A stretch of DNA of 20,182 nucleotides, from positions 1 through 20,182 of the forward strand of contig CAJTZH010000052.1 in the NCBI GenBank assembly GCA_910584325.1, in the 5' to 3' direction. Below, piece by piece: positions 11,917-20,182 of the stretch (positions are counted from its first letter, which is position 1; each line of letters begins with the position of its first letter). Source of the stretch: an uncultured Lachnospiraceae bacterium. GTDB lineage: Bacteria > Bacillota > Clostridia > Lachnospirales > Lachnospiraceae. The notes beneath the pieces are model-generated. The model saw only the letters and a list, made by a program, of their open reading frames with translations, ran no database searches and was not told the origin of the DNA. The position numbers and the translations under genes are program-made.

Positions 11917-14211
11917 ATGGGAAATCAGAGAATAAAAGGAATAACTGTAGAAATTGGCGGTAATGTAACGGGATTAAATAAAGCACTGGCAAGCGTAAAT
12001 AAAGAAATTAATAAAACGCAGTCATCATTAAAAGATGTGGAGCGCCTGTTAAAGCTCGACCCAACCAATACGGAATTGCTGCGGCAGAAACATACCCTTC
12101 TCGGAAAAGAAATCAGTGATACCAAGGATAAGCTAAAAACATTGAAGGAAGCTGAGAAACAGGCACAACAGCAGTTTAAGGAAGGAAAAATTAGCGCAGA
12201 GCAGTATGATTCCCTTAAGAGGGAAGTTATAGCAACAGAACAGAGCCTGAAGCAGTTAAAAGATACCGCGAAAGAAAGTCATGTTGTACTTTCGCAGATT
12301 TCTACGGTTACAGGAAATCTGGCGGATGCATCCGGAAAACTTGCCGATAAGACGAAAGTTGTATCAGCAGCTTCCGCAGGACTGGTATCGGCAGCGGTGG
12401 CATCTTCCCTTGGTTTTGAGGATTCATTTGCTAAAGTAAGCACATTATTAGACGAGAGCAAAACAGATTATGAGAAGTATAAGGATGCGATTATAGAAGG
12501 TTCCAACGAAACAGGTATCGCTGCCGGGGATTTTGCGGAAGCGGTATATTCCGCAATGTCTGCCGGTGTAGACCAGGCGGATGCGGTAGCGTTTGTGACA
12601 GAGCAGGCGAAACTTGCAAAAGGTGGTTTTACTGATATGTCAAAGGCGGTTGATATTACAACGACTGCCATAAACGGTTATAAAATGGAGGCAAAAGATG
12701 CATCAAAAATAAATGATTTGCTGATTACAACGCAGAATGAAGGCAAGACAACGGTTGATGAACTGGCAAGCAGTATGGGCCAGGTTATTCCGGTTGCATC
12801 TGCAGCAAATTTTGAGTTAGAGGAATTAAGCGCAGGTTATGCGCTTCTGACAAAGAACGGTATATCAACAAGCGTAAGCGGAACATATATGAAGAGTATG
12901 TTAAGTGAACTTACGAAAAGCGGAAGTATAGCGGATAAAATGTTGCGGGAACTGACAGGAAAAGGCTTTGCGGACCTTAAAAAGGAAGGAATGTCCACGT
13001 CGGAAATCTTGAATCTGTTGAGTGAGGAGGCACAAAAAAGCGATAAGACGTTAAAGGATATGTTCGGAAGCACGGAAGCAGGAAGCGCAGCGCTGGTATT
13101 GGCAAGCAGCAACGGTGAAGAATTTGACCAAATGCTTCAGAAGATGAAAGAAAGTGCGGGAGCGACAGACGAAGCATTTGAAAAAGTAACCGGTACGACA
13201 GGTGAAAGTTTAAAGCGGAGTTTCAACGAACTAAAGAATACCGGTATTGAGCTGGGAGACACATTGGCGCCAATTATAGAAAAAATTGCTGATGCCATTT
13301 CAAAGGTGACGGGGGTATTAAGTACGCTGGATGAAGAACAGCTTGCGGTAATTGCATCCGTTCTTCTTGCTACAGCCGCACTTTCGCCGCTTCTTAGCGG
13401 TATCTCAAAGGTGTCTTCCGGGATACAGTTTTTGACGAATAATCCTATGCTGCTATTGATTACAACGATAGTTGCATTGGTTGCGCTGATTGCAGCAAAG
13501 GGGGACGAAATACAAGCGGTATTGCAGAGGGTAGATGATTTCCTTCAGGGAATATTTGTTACAGACTGGACGCAAGTATTCGGTCCCGGTTTAGGGGATG
13601 CTCTCAACGCATTCTTTGCAAATCTGAAAAATATATGGGATTCCATTAAGAAGATATTTGATGGAGTGATAGACTTCATACGCGGAGTGTTTACCGGAGA
13701 CTGGACAAGAGCGTGGAATGGCGTGAAAGAAATATTCAGTGGTATATTCGGAGGATTAACAGCGATTGCTAAGTCGCCTATTAACGGAGTAATCGGTCTT
13801 TTAAACATGGCGATATCAAAAGTGAATGATATGATTAATGGATTTAATGGTATCGGTTTTGATATGCCGTCATGGCTGGGCGGGGGGTCATGGCATCCAA
13901 GCATACCGAATATTCCCAGTATTCCGTATCTTGCTAATGGCGGAATTTTATCTGACGGTTCTGCAGTAGTTGGTGAGGCCGGTCCTGAAATATTGACCGT
14001 TTCGGGAGGGCAGGCAGTGGTACAGCCGTTAAGCGGAAGCGCATCATCAGGGAAAGGTCTGACGGATATTATGGGAATTTTAGGAACATACCTTCCGTAT
14101 TTGGCGGAAAGTTCCTCTGTAGTTCTTGATACCGGAGAGCTTGTCGGAGCGATGGCGCCTAAGATGAATGATGAGTTTGGCAGGATTGCATACCGGGAAA
14201 GGAGCCGATAG
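11917..14211 (+). CDS. Tape measure protein
   Basis: A 764-residue protein that sets tail length and is ejected with the DNA. Residues 20-120 are coiled coil. About 165-440 is the TP901-type core (PF10145) with FEDSFAKVSTLLDE (167-180), DFAEAVYSAMSAGV (205-218) and DELASSMGQVIPVA (281-294). Two hydrophobic stretches (476-498 and 508-527) may insert in the host membrane during infection. The end holds the usual LANGGILSDGSAVVGEAGPE (672-691). At about 0.15 nm per residue, a tail of roughly 110-120 nm would be expected. No peptidoglycan hydrolase domain is visible. ATG 11917 follows GGGAAAGG and is three bases after the gpGT stop. Confidence 0.95.
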   Translation: MGNQRIKGITVEIGGNVTGLNKALASVNKEINKTQSSLKDVERLLKLDPTNTELLRQKHTLLGKEISDTKDKLKTLKEAEKQAQQQFKEGKISAEQYDSLKREVIATEQSLKQLKDTAKESHVVLSQISTVTGNLADASGKLADKTKVVSAASAGLVSAAVASSLGFEDSFAKVSTLLDESKTDYEKYKDAIIEGSNETGIAAGDFAEAVYSAMSAGVDQADAVAFVTEQAKLAKGGFTDMSKAVDITTTAINGYKMEAKDASKINDLLITTQNEGKTTVDELASSMGQVIPVASAANFELEELSAGYALLTKNGISTSVSGTYMKSMLSELTKSGSIADKMLRELTGKGFADLKKEGMSTSEILNLLSEEAQKSDKTLKDMFGSTEAGSAALVLASSNGEEFDQMLQKMKESAGATDEAFEKVTGTTGESLKRSFNELKNTGIELGDTLAPIIEKIADAISKVTGVLSTLDEEQLAVIASVLLATAALSPLLSGISKVSSGIQFLTNNPMLLLITTIVALVALIAAKGDEIQAVLQRVDDFLQGIFVTDWTQVFGPGLGDALNAFFANLKNIWDSIKKIFDGVIDFIRGVFTGDWTRAWNGVKEIFSGIFGGLTAIAKSPINGVIGLLNMAISKVNDMINGFNGIGFDMPSWLGGGSWHPSIPNIPSIPYLANGGILSDGSAVVGEAGPEILTVSGGQAVVQPLSGSASSGKGLTDIMGILGTYLPYLAESSSVVLDTGELVGAMAPKMNDEFGRIAYRERSR

Positions 14212-14212
14212 C

Positions 14213-14959
14213 ATGGCGAATATTGGAATGGGCGTAAAAATCACAGTAGAAAAAACAGGGCAGTCATGGCATACGTTGAAAGACTGGGGATTGGTGATAG
14301 GAAATAATGACTGTATCGGGGAACCGGTTCAGGAAACAAATTATATCAATATTCCCGGAGCGTCCTGTTATCTGGATACATCGGAAGCATTGACGGGCCA
14401 TCCTGTGTTTAAATCACGCGCTATTAAAATCAAACTGGGCGGAATAAGACAGCGTGCTCTTTGGAGTAACGTTATATCTGAAATAAGAAATCATATTGAG
14501 GGGCAGGTGATTCACCTGTCTTTTGATGATGATATGAATTACTACTGGCGGGGACGTGTCAATGTTGTTGATTTTGACAGGGTGAGGGAGCTGGGAACAT
14601 TTTATTTGGAACTGCCGACTGCTGACCCATATAAATATGATGTATTTGCTTCGGATGACCCGTGGGAATGGGACCCGTTTGATTTTGAATATGGAGTGAT
14701 ACGGTATATCGGTCCTATCGATATCAATAGTACAACAAGCATTGTAACGCCGAAGGGTGGAATGGAAGTTGTACCGATATTTGAAATTGACAGTATAAGC
14801 AGTCATCTCAGTGTAACCGTGAATGGCAGTACCTTTAACTTGGCTGTTGGTGAGAATCGCTTTCCGCAGATTAAGGTGGGCGGTAAGGAAGAAATCACGA
14901 TTCAGTTTCACGGCAACGGGCGTGGAACAATTAAATACAGAGGAGGCAGTTTATAATGT
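14213..14959 (+). CDS. Distal tail protein (Dit)
   Basis: The start is ATG 14213 (MANIGMGVKI), eight bases after AAAGGAG (14198-14204); the frame runs back to 14168 inside the tape measure gene, but those 15 residues are not expected to be made. The coding part including stop ends about 14957-14959, overlapping the next ATG at 14956. The product has about 247 residues. It is a beta-rich hub protein (Sipho_tail type): an N-terminal ring-forming domain with GAPWEWDP-like phrasing (SDDPWEWDPFDFEYG), and a C-terminal galectin-like beta sandwich (NGSTFNLAVGENRFPQI). It joins the tail tube to the tip. Position after the tape measure gene is typical. Confidence 0.85.
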
Positions 14960-17343
14960 ATGAAATCTTGTTAGACGGAAAAAACCTTTACTATCCCGGC
15001 GATACAATTAATTCGGTGCTAAAGGCAAGGATAAAAACGGAATTAAACGATTCAGGCTGCATGGATATTACGGTGCCGGAGCAAAATCCTCTTTATAATG
15101 AAATATCAGAACGAAGCAGTTGTATTTCTGTCTTAAAAGACGGCAAAGAAATATGGGAAGGAGAAGTACGGGAAATTACGAAAAATATGCAGAAAGATAA
15201 AAAACTGTATGTGGTAGGTGAGCTTGCTTATCTGGCGGATTCCATACAACCGCAAAGAAGGTATCAGAATGTATCTCCGGTGCAGTTTCTGACTTCATTA
15301 ATAACACAGCACAATTCGCAGGTCGAGGATAAGAAGAAGTTCTATGTGGGAATTGTGACGGTTGTGGATTCCAACGATAGTATTTACCGTTATACAAATT
15401 ATGAAAATACATTAGATGCAATTCGAGAGAAATTGTGTGAACAGATGGAAGGGTATCTTCGGGTTCGCAAGGTTGACGGATTAAGATATCTTGATTTATT
15501 AAGACTGGAAGATTATGGAAAAACCTGTCAGCAGCCTATAGAGTTTGGACGGAACCTGTTGGATTACGCGGATAATATATCAACAGATGATATTGCAACC
15601 TGTATTATTCCACTGGGGGCGAAACTGGATGAAGGTACAGTTCCCGGATTAGAAGGTTATACAACAATAGAATCTGTTAATCAGGGAAAAGACTATATAT
15701 ATAATCAGGAAGCAGTCAACCATTTCGGTTTTATAAAAAAGGTGGTTCACTGGGAAGATGTAACGGTGCCTGCGAATTTGTTAAAAAAGGCGCAGGAATG
15801 GTTATCACAGAACCAGTTTGCGAAAATGAGCATAGAAATAGATGCTGTTGATTTATCCAATATTAAGTTAAATATTGATACATTCGGCTTGGGTGATTAT
15901 GTAAATGTAAAGGCAAAACCTTTCGGGGTAAATGCATGGTTTTACATAAGGGAAAAAGAAACAGATTTACTTGATTTTTCAAAGAATACGATTACAGTTG
16001 GTGATGTCACGAAAAAATCCTATACAAAGCAGGTGCAGTCAGAGATGAAAGCAACGATTGAAGAGCTGCCGGATGAGAGTTCAATTTTAAAGACAGCACA
16101 GAAAAATTCAAGCAATCTTATCAAGCTGGCAACAAACGGATATATAGTTCTGATGATGAATGATGAGGGAAGACCAAAAGAATTATTGGTTATGGATACG
16201 CCTGATGTATCAACAGCCCAAAAGGTGTGGAGATGGAACATTAACGGACTGGGTTATTCCTCTACAGGATATAACGGTACATATGGTACTGCGATTACAA
16301 TGGACGGGCGCATAGTAGCGGACTTTGTGACAACAGGGACAATGCAGGCGGACAGGATTAAGGGCGGTACGTTAAAACTGGGCGGCGCCGGGAACGGAAA
16401 CGGGAAGGCACAGATTATGGATGCGGCAGGGAATGTGCTTGTTACCTTAGACATGAACGGAATAACACTTGCCGAGGGAGTTAAGATAGGCTGGGATAAT
16501 ATTAGTGGTTCGCCGGAAATTCCAACGAAAACAAGTGAATTAACAAATGATTCCAATTTTGCAACAACGGGAGACATTCCAAGTACGAAGCAGATTACGC
16601 AAATAACAAAAGATACATTGAAAACGGAGAGTGTTGAGGCTACAAATTTAAAGATTACAGGTGGCTCCATTGATATCCGGACGGAAAGTGATAGTACGAA
16701 TGTCATTGTTTTAAACGGACCAAATTCAACGGCAACATATGCGCCTCATTTGGTTCAGCTGGTGCAGGGAGAAAACAAGGCAACAATAAGTCCGTCTGGT
16801 ATTGGAAGTACAACGGGGATTCGGGAGGCAACGTTTTCTTCCGGTTCTGCAAGTTTTAGATATAATGGTAATCAGAAACTTAGAATACAGGCGAGGGAAG
16901 ATGGCTATGGTGAATACTATGCTCCAACCGGTCATGACTTTAGGGGAGTAGTAGTTCTTGCCAACGGAGGCGTTCTGGGTGATTTTACGCCAATTACTTC
17001 TGACAGAAGACTTAAAGAAAATGGCAGAAAGTTAGATATAGAAAAGACCGCAGAATTTATTTATTCATTAGTGCCAAGAGAATATACGTTAAAAAGGGAT
17101 ACGGAGCATATAGTCCATCATGGACTATATGCTGACGAGGTATACAAGGCGTTGAATGGAGAAGAAAGAAAACTTTACACAGATAATTCTGAAAATGAAA
17201 AACTTCCGGAAGATTTTCGACATAAAACACTTTGTTATGATGACCTCCATGCGGACTACATAGCAACTCTTCAAAGCCAGAACAGGCGAATCAGCGACTT
17301 GGAGAAACGGATGAAGGAGGTGGAATCAAAATGGCGGACATAA
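14956..17343 (+). CDS. Tail-associated tip protein (Tal) with C-terminal S74-like chaperone domain
   Basis: A 795-residue tail tip protein. Residues 1-360 match the Prophage_tail/gp27-like hub (MYEILLDGKNLYYPGD, VSPVQFLTSLITQHN at 106-120, FGLGDYVNVKAKPFG at 310-324). Residues 380-680 are extended and repetitive (TTGTMQADRIKGGTLKLGG at 459-477; PTKTSELTNDSNFAT), typical of fibre-like trimers. Residues 681-795 form a Peptidase_S74 intramolecular chaperone: TSDRRLKENGRKL with presumed catalytic S682, GLYADEV (723-729), then a terminal helix (DLHADYIATLQSQNRRISDL). This domain folds the trimer and then cuts itself off before S682. ATG 14956 follows AGAGGAGG and overlaps the Dit stop. No murein hydrolase domain is seen. 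Confidence 0.88.
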   Translation: MYEILLDGKNLYYPGDTINSVLKARIKTELNDSGCMDITVPEQNPLYNEISERSSCISVLKDGKEIWEGEVREITKNMQKDKKLYVVGELAYLADSIQPQRRYQNVSPVQFLTSLITQHNSQVEDKKKFYVGIVTVVDSNDSIYRYTNYENTLDAIREKLCEQMEGYLRVRKVDGLRYLDLLRLEDYGKTCQQPIEFGRNLLDYADNISTDDIATCIIPLGAKLDEGTVPGLEGYTTIESVNQGKDYIYNQEAVNHFGFIKKVVHWEDVTVPANLLKKAQEWLSQNQFAKMSIEIDAVDLSNIKLNIDTFGLGDYVNVKAKPFGVNAWFYIREKETDLLDFSKNTITVGDVTKKSYTKQVQSEMKATIEELPDESSILKTAQKNSSNLIKLATNGYIVLMMNDEGRPKELLVMDTPDVSTAQKVWRWNINGLGYSSTGYNGTYGTAITMDGRIVADFVTTGTMQADRIKGGTLKLGGAGNGNGKAQIMDAAGNVLVTLDMNGITLAEGVKIGWDNISGSPEIPTKTSELTNDSNFATTGDIPSTKQITQITKDTLKTESVEATNLKITGGSIDIRTESDSTNVIVLNGPNSTATYAPHLVQLVQGENKATISPSGIGSTTGIREATFSSGSASFRYNGNQKLRIQAREDGYGEYYAPTGHDFRGVVVLANGGVLGDFTPITSDRRLKENGRKLDIEKTAEFIYSLVPREYTLKRDTEHIVHHGLYADEVYKALNGEERKLYTDNSENEKLPEDFRHKTLCYDDLHADYIATLQSQNRRISDLEKRMKEVESKWRT

Positions 17344-18965
17344 CAAAGTATCTGCAAGATATTCTGTCAAAACGATATGGAAAGGACGTCAGGCAGTCCA
17401 TACATGACGGAATTAAAGCAGTCAATGAGTCAGCGGAAGGAAGTGCGGATGCGGCAGAAAAAGCGGCACAACTGGCGACATCTGAAGCAGACAGGGCGGA
17501 GCAGGCGAAACAAGCCGCACAGGATGCGGATACATCAGCCCATTATTACAGTGATTTAGCGATGTCATATACGAACGGACTAAGCGGCATCCGGGAAGGG
17601 GAAGAAACAGACAATGCGAAGTTCTATTGCGAAGGGGCAAGAGCCACAGGGCAGGAAGTGAACGGAGTAAAAGCTGAGATTGCGCAACTGGCGGAAAGTG
17701 TTGAGACAAATGTTGAAACGGTGATAGAAGCAAAAGACGCAGCGCAGAGTGCCGCCGAAAGAGCAGGACAGAGTGAAACAAGGGCAAAACAAAGCGAGGA
17801 CAACACCACCCAGTTCGCCACTACTGCCGAAGAAAGCAAAGCGGCGGCAGAGCAGAGTGCGTTAAGTGCGAAAGCCAGCGAAGAAGCAGCCGCGGACTCC
17901 GCAAAGAGCGCAAACCAAAACGCATTATTGGCAAAATCTTATTCTGACGGAAACACCGGCATCCGGGAAGGCGAAGAAACAGACAACGCAAAATTCTACA
18001 AAGAAAAAGCACAGGAGGCGGCAGAAAAAGCAGAACAGGCAACGAATGTATCCATTGCCACGCAGGAAAAGGCAGGGCTTGTCAAGCCGGACGGAACCAC
18101 AATAACCGTTGATGAGGACGGAACGCTACGCGGCGCGGATACCGTGCAGGCTGACGAAACAACCATCATTAAAGTGGATAATGTCATAAAGCTGGCGGAT
18201 GCGCTCAAAACACTGATAGATAACTCTGTACAGCAGGTTACGGGCAAGGGATTGTCGGCAAATGATTTTACTGACGCATTGCTTGAAAAACTGAACGGGA
18301 TTGAAGCGCAGGCAACGAGGGTACACATAGCCGATGATTTTGACACGGATGAAGAGGATTTTGCGCTGTCTGCCAAAAAGGGTAAAGCACTGTATTACAG
18401 CAAGTTAGACAGCGACGACGTGATGGACAGCCTGTTAAGCACGGATACACAGAAGCCGCTGAGTGCAAACATGGGAAAAACGCTTGATGAAAAAATAAAA
18501 GCCGTGTCAGACGGCATATTAAACAGGGTGTATCCTGTCGGCAGCGTATACATATCGTTTGTTCATAATTCACCTGCGAACTTTATAGGGGGAGTATGGG
18601 AACAGCTTACGGATGCGTTTCTTTATGCGTCAACATCAAACATAGGCATAAGGGGCGGCGAAGCATCCCATAAGCTCACAGTGAATGAACTGCCAAGCCA
18701 CCAGCACAAGATACCGAAGCTTGAAGGAAGCACCGGTACAGCCGGAGAACATTCACATAAATACGGCTCCAGCCGTGACCTTGCGGCGCCCGGCAGCAAT
18801 CACGGAACAGCTTTTCAGGCAGAGGGCTATGATACAGGCGCGTCAGGCGCACATCTGCATACAGTCGAAACAAAAGAGTCATATACCGGATATACCGGCG
18901 GAACCGTCGCACATAACAACATGCCGCCTTACATTATTGTATACATGTGGAAGAGAACAGCATAA
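17331..18965 (+). CDS. Tail fibre / receptor-binding protein with collagen-free Ala-rich shaft and HxH tip
   Basis: A 544-residue protein. Residues 1-35 are a baseplate-attachment segment (ADITKYLQDILSKRYGKDVR). Residues 36-240 are an Ala/Glu-rich coiled-coil shaft broken by two near-identical units with GIREGEETDNAKFY (86-99 and 210-223). Residues 240-395 are a linker with LNGIEAQATR and LSAKKGKALYYSKLD motifs. The tip (400-544) runs VYPVGSVYISFVHNSPANFI, then WEQL, then LTVNELPSHQHK and finally HNNMPPYIIVYMWKRTA, matching the gp10 C-terminal/collar-type tip of tail fibres. Three HxH pairs (457/459, 474/476, 508/510) could hold metal along the trimer axis. GGAGGTGG precedes ATG 17331, which overlaps Tal by 13 bases. 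It probably sets host range. Confidence 0.85.
   Translation: MADITKYLQDILSKRYGKDVRQSIHDGIKAVNESAEGSADAAEKAAQLATSEADRAEQAKQAAQDADTSAHYYSDLAMSYTNGLSGIREGEETDNAKFYCEGARATGQEVNGVKAEIAQLAESVETNVETVIEAKDAAQSAAERAGQSETRAKQSEDNTTQFATTAEESKAAAEQSALSAKASEEAAADSAKSANQNALLAKSYSDGNTGIREGEETDNAKFYKEKAQEAAEKAEQATNVSIATQEKAGLVKPDGTTITVDEDGTLRGADTVQADETTIIKVDNVIKLADALKTLIDNSVQQVTGKGLSANDFTDALLEKLNGIEAQATRVHIADDFDTDEEDFALSAKKGKALYYSKLDSDDVMDSLLSTDTQKPLSANMGKTLDEKIKAVSDGILNRVYPVGSVYISFVHNSPANFIGGVWEQLTDAFLYASTSNIGIRGGEASHKLTVNELPSHQHKIPKLEGSTGTAGEHSHKYGSSRDLAAPGSNHGTAFQAEGYDTGASGAHLHTVETKESYTGYTGGTVAHNNMPPYIIVYMWKRTA
17584..18003 (+). repeat. Duplicated shaft unit in the tail fibre gene
   Basis: Two stretches, near 17584-17630 and 17957-18003, encode the same phrase GIREGEETDNAKFY and are nearly the same at DNA level (GGCATCCGGGAAGG then GAAGAAACAGACAA in both). 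They are 372 bp apart, a multiple of three, so recombination between them would keep frame and change shaft length. Confidence 0.7.
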
Positions 18966-18999
18966 ACAAAAATCATTAAAACCGGAAGGAGAGATATAT

Positions 19000-19380
19000 A
19001 TGGGAAAGTCAATATTGGAAGAAAAGACGGCGTCAAAGGATACGCTGGTATTAAAAGATGAAAGCATACTGGAACTGGAAGCGGGGGCGGGTCTTTCTGA
19101 TATGAGGGTGAAAGTAAAGGATGCCGGGGAAATGGCGGAGGTCTTCGGGCGGCTGACTGATGGGAACCTGTCACAGTTTACTGTAAAAAACAGTAAGGGG
19201 GTTGTGGCAGCAGTCTATGAACACTGCACCTTGGCAGGCATGAATGCGTCGCCTTTAAAAGATGGAATCATGTGCAGTATCAGTATCCGGGAAAAAAGCG
19301 ACACGGAACTGCGACTGGAACAGCTTGAGCAGGAAGTAGGGCAGCTTACAGGAAGGGCAGGCTCGGAAAAGGAGGAGTAG
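19000..19380 (+). CDS. Hypothetical protein after tail fibre gene, 126 aa
   Basis: The start is ATG 19000, nine bases after GGAAGGAGAG (18984-18993). The reading frame is open far upstream (to 18685), but that part lies inside the fibre gene and is not supported. The 126-residue product has a beta-rich body (TLVLKDESILELEAGAGLSD, then VVAAVYEHCTLAGM) and a short C-terminal coiled coil (ELRLEQLEQEVGQL). I have seen similar small proteins between tail fibre and lysis genes in Clostridia phages, without known function. A virion accessory or fibre chaperone would fit the place; this is a guess. Confidence 0.65.
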   Translation: MGKSILEEKTASKDTLVLKDESILELEAGAGLSDMRVKVKDAGEMAEVFGRLTDGNLSQFTVKNSKGVVAAVYEHCTLAGMNASPLKDGIMCSISIREKSDTELRLEQLEQEVGQLTGRAGSEKEE

Positions 19381-19382
19381 GT

Positions 19383-19634
19383 TTGGAAACACTTATCGGA
19401 ATATTTATCAGTTCGGGCGTCACTCTCGCGGTCTGCATCATCAATAACCACTATCAGGCAAACGCTACAAGAACCCTTATGGAATATAAACTGGAACAGC
19501 TTACAAATAGGGTGGACAAGCATAACGAAGTCATTGAGCGGACATATAATCTGGAACAGGACGTCGCGTTAATTAATGAGAAGATAGCGGTGGCGAATCA
19601 CAGAATCGCGGATTTGGAAAAGGGTGAGACATGA
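19383..19634 (+). CDS. XhlA-like membrane/coiled-coil protein of the lysis module
   Basis: The start is TTG 19383, after a strong AAAGGAGGA (19368-19376). The 83-residue product has an N-terminal membrane helix (METLIGIFISSGVTLAVCII) and a coiled-coil remainder (YKLEQLTNRVDKHNEVIERT, then VALINEKIAVANHRIADLEK). This repeats the heptad pattern of XhlA/holin-associated proteins, though XhlA of Bacillus has its membrane helix at the C-terminus. It lies before two other small membrane proteins and overlaps the next gene as ATGA. The role is probably to support holin action. Confidence 0.6.
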   Translation: METLIGIFISSGVTLAVCIINNHYQANATRTLMEYKLEQLTNRVDKHNEVIERTYNLEQDVALINEKIAVANHRIADLEKGET

Positions 19635-19942
19635 GTAAGCGGCGGAATGAAAAAGGAAGGAAACCAAAGTTACAGATGAGCAAGGTGCTTACAGGCATAA
19701 TCCTGTTTGTCGCCCTGATTGACTTACAGTTAAGCTACATACTGGCATTCATGGGAAAAGAGATTGCGGAGACGCTTTCTGTGGCAATTGTTACGGAGAT
19801 AGTGGCCGTAATACTCGGATATTTTATCAAGTCGTTCAACGAGACGAGGGAAGAAAAGAGGATGAAACTTGAGAATGCGAAATTTGAAAATGAAAAGTCA
19901 GAGAGGGACGGGAACGTTCCGGAAAGAGAGGAAAAGTTATGA
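19631..19942 (+). CDS. Two-span membrane protein, holin-like
   Basis: The product has 103 residues: a very basic N-terminus (MSKRRNEKGRKPKLQ), two hydrophobic helices (about 20-41, LTGIILFVALIDLQLSYILAF in part, and 49-67, LSVAIVTEIVAVILGYFI) and a long charged tail (70-103). Two spans with charged ends is a class II holin-like plan, but the long tail is unusual and a structural membrane role is equally possible. Both ends overlap neighbours by ATGA, so it is tightly coupled to the genes on either side. Confidence 0.55.
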   Translation: MSKRRNEKGRKPKLQMSKVLTGIILFVALIDLQLSYILAFMGKEIAETLSVAIVTEIVAVILGYFIKSFNETREEKRMKLENAKFENEKSERDGNVPEREEKL

Positions 19943-20182
19943 ATTTACAGGCATTTATTATTTTACTGGCGGCATGTGCCACAGTGACGTCGCTTCTGAC
20001 GGAGGCGGTGAAATCATTTTTTGACATGCAGAAAATCAGGTATGCGAGCAACGTTATTGTTCTGGTGATTGCTATTGTTGTCGGCTGCGCCGGCGCAACG
20101 GTCTATTATTACATTTTTGCAGTGCCGTTTACACCGCTTAACTGTATCATGGCGGTATTTCTGGGACTTGCGAACTGGGTCG
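19939..20182 (+). CDS. Phage holin, 5' part (cut by window edge)
   Basis: The first 81 codons are present: MNLQAFIILLAACATVTSLL, then TEAVKSFFDMQK, a second span (SNVIVLVIAIVVGCAGATVY) and the start of a third (NCIMAVFLGLANW). This layout, with TEAVK after the first span and a late LANW, matches a common holin of Clostridia prophages with three spans. It would form membrane pores that free the endolysin, whose gene should lie just beyond the right edge. The ATG overlaps the preceding stop (ATGA); the AGAGAGG upstream is adequate. Confidence 0.7.
   Translation, partial: MNLQAFIILLAACATVTSLLTEAVKSFFDMQKIRYASNVIVLVIAIVVGCAGATVYYYIFAVPFTPLNCIMAVFLGLANWV

Noticed and set aside
16254..16706. - strand open frame (150 aa) inside the Tal gene
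   Set aside because: Val/Ser/Phe-rich mirror of Gly/Thr/Asn-rich codons in the fibre region, with no start signal or known motif.
18685..18999. N-terminal extension of the 126-aa protein into the fibre gene
   Set aside because: The extension has no protein-like pattern and runs across the fibre gene; a strong ribosome site directs the start at 19000.
1..20182. Integrase, att site, tRNA, insertion sequence or CRISPR
   Set aside because: None seen by eye on either strand; prophage status is inferred only from gene types.

Overview
The window is the late, virion-building half of a temperate siphophage or prophage of HK97 type. Its host is most likely a low-GC Gram-positive bacterium of the Clostridia, probably Lachnospiraceae. 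This rests on the A-rich sequence, strong AGGAGG-like ribosome binding sites, several GTG and TTG starts, and protein types typical of prophages in that family: a DUF551-like protein, an ArpU/DUF1492-like late regulator and a phi13-type tail tube. Every supported gene is on the + strand. No integrase, repressor, replication gene or att site is visible, so those modules and the lysin must lie outside.

Layout. (1) 1-2600: tightly packed small accessory genes: a 52-aa peptide, a DUF551-like protein, a zinc-ribbon protein, a helical protein, a membrane peptide and an ASCH-domain protein. Among them lies one dead locus (1675-1969) that looks like the head of one gene fused to the tail of an MmcB-like gene. 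(2) 2627-3213: a sigma-70 region-4/ArpU-like regulator. The last 75 bases of its coding region are a tandem array of a 19-bp unit (eight half-sites spaced 9 and 10 bp alternately). The array abuts an extended -10 (TGTTATAAT) that overlaps the stop codon, and a terminator follows about 45 bp later. I read this as the probable late promoter. (3) 3247-3782: a small island with its own sigma-A promoter carrying an 18-bp palindromic operator, a 39-aa lysine-rich membrane peptide, hairpins, a possible antisense promoter, a second possible membrane peptide and a 63-aa protein ending in a terminator. It resembles a moron or a type I toxin locus. (4) 3810-6316: packaging, with HNH endonuclease, a candidate cos region and the small and large terminase subunits. 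(5) 6317-9496: portal, prohead protease and major capsid protein with a built-in scaffold domain. (6) 9493-11364: head-tail connectors, tail terminator and tail tube. (7) 11339-17343: tail chaperones joined by a -1 frameshift, tape measure, Dit, and a Tal protein with a C-terminal S74-type chaperone domain. (8) 17331-18965: tail fibre with a tip rich in His-x-His motifs. (9) 19000-20182: a protein of unknown function, then three small membrane proteins (XhlA-like and holin-like), the last cut by the window edge.

From the small terminase gene (4186) onward, genes overlap or abut with almost no gaps. They would be made from one long late transcript and assemble in gene order: packaging motor, head, connector, tail tube, tail tip, then lysis. 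The least expected parts are the regulatory DNA at 3044-3213 and the small-peptide island at 3247-3600.
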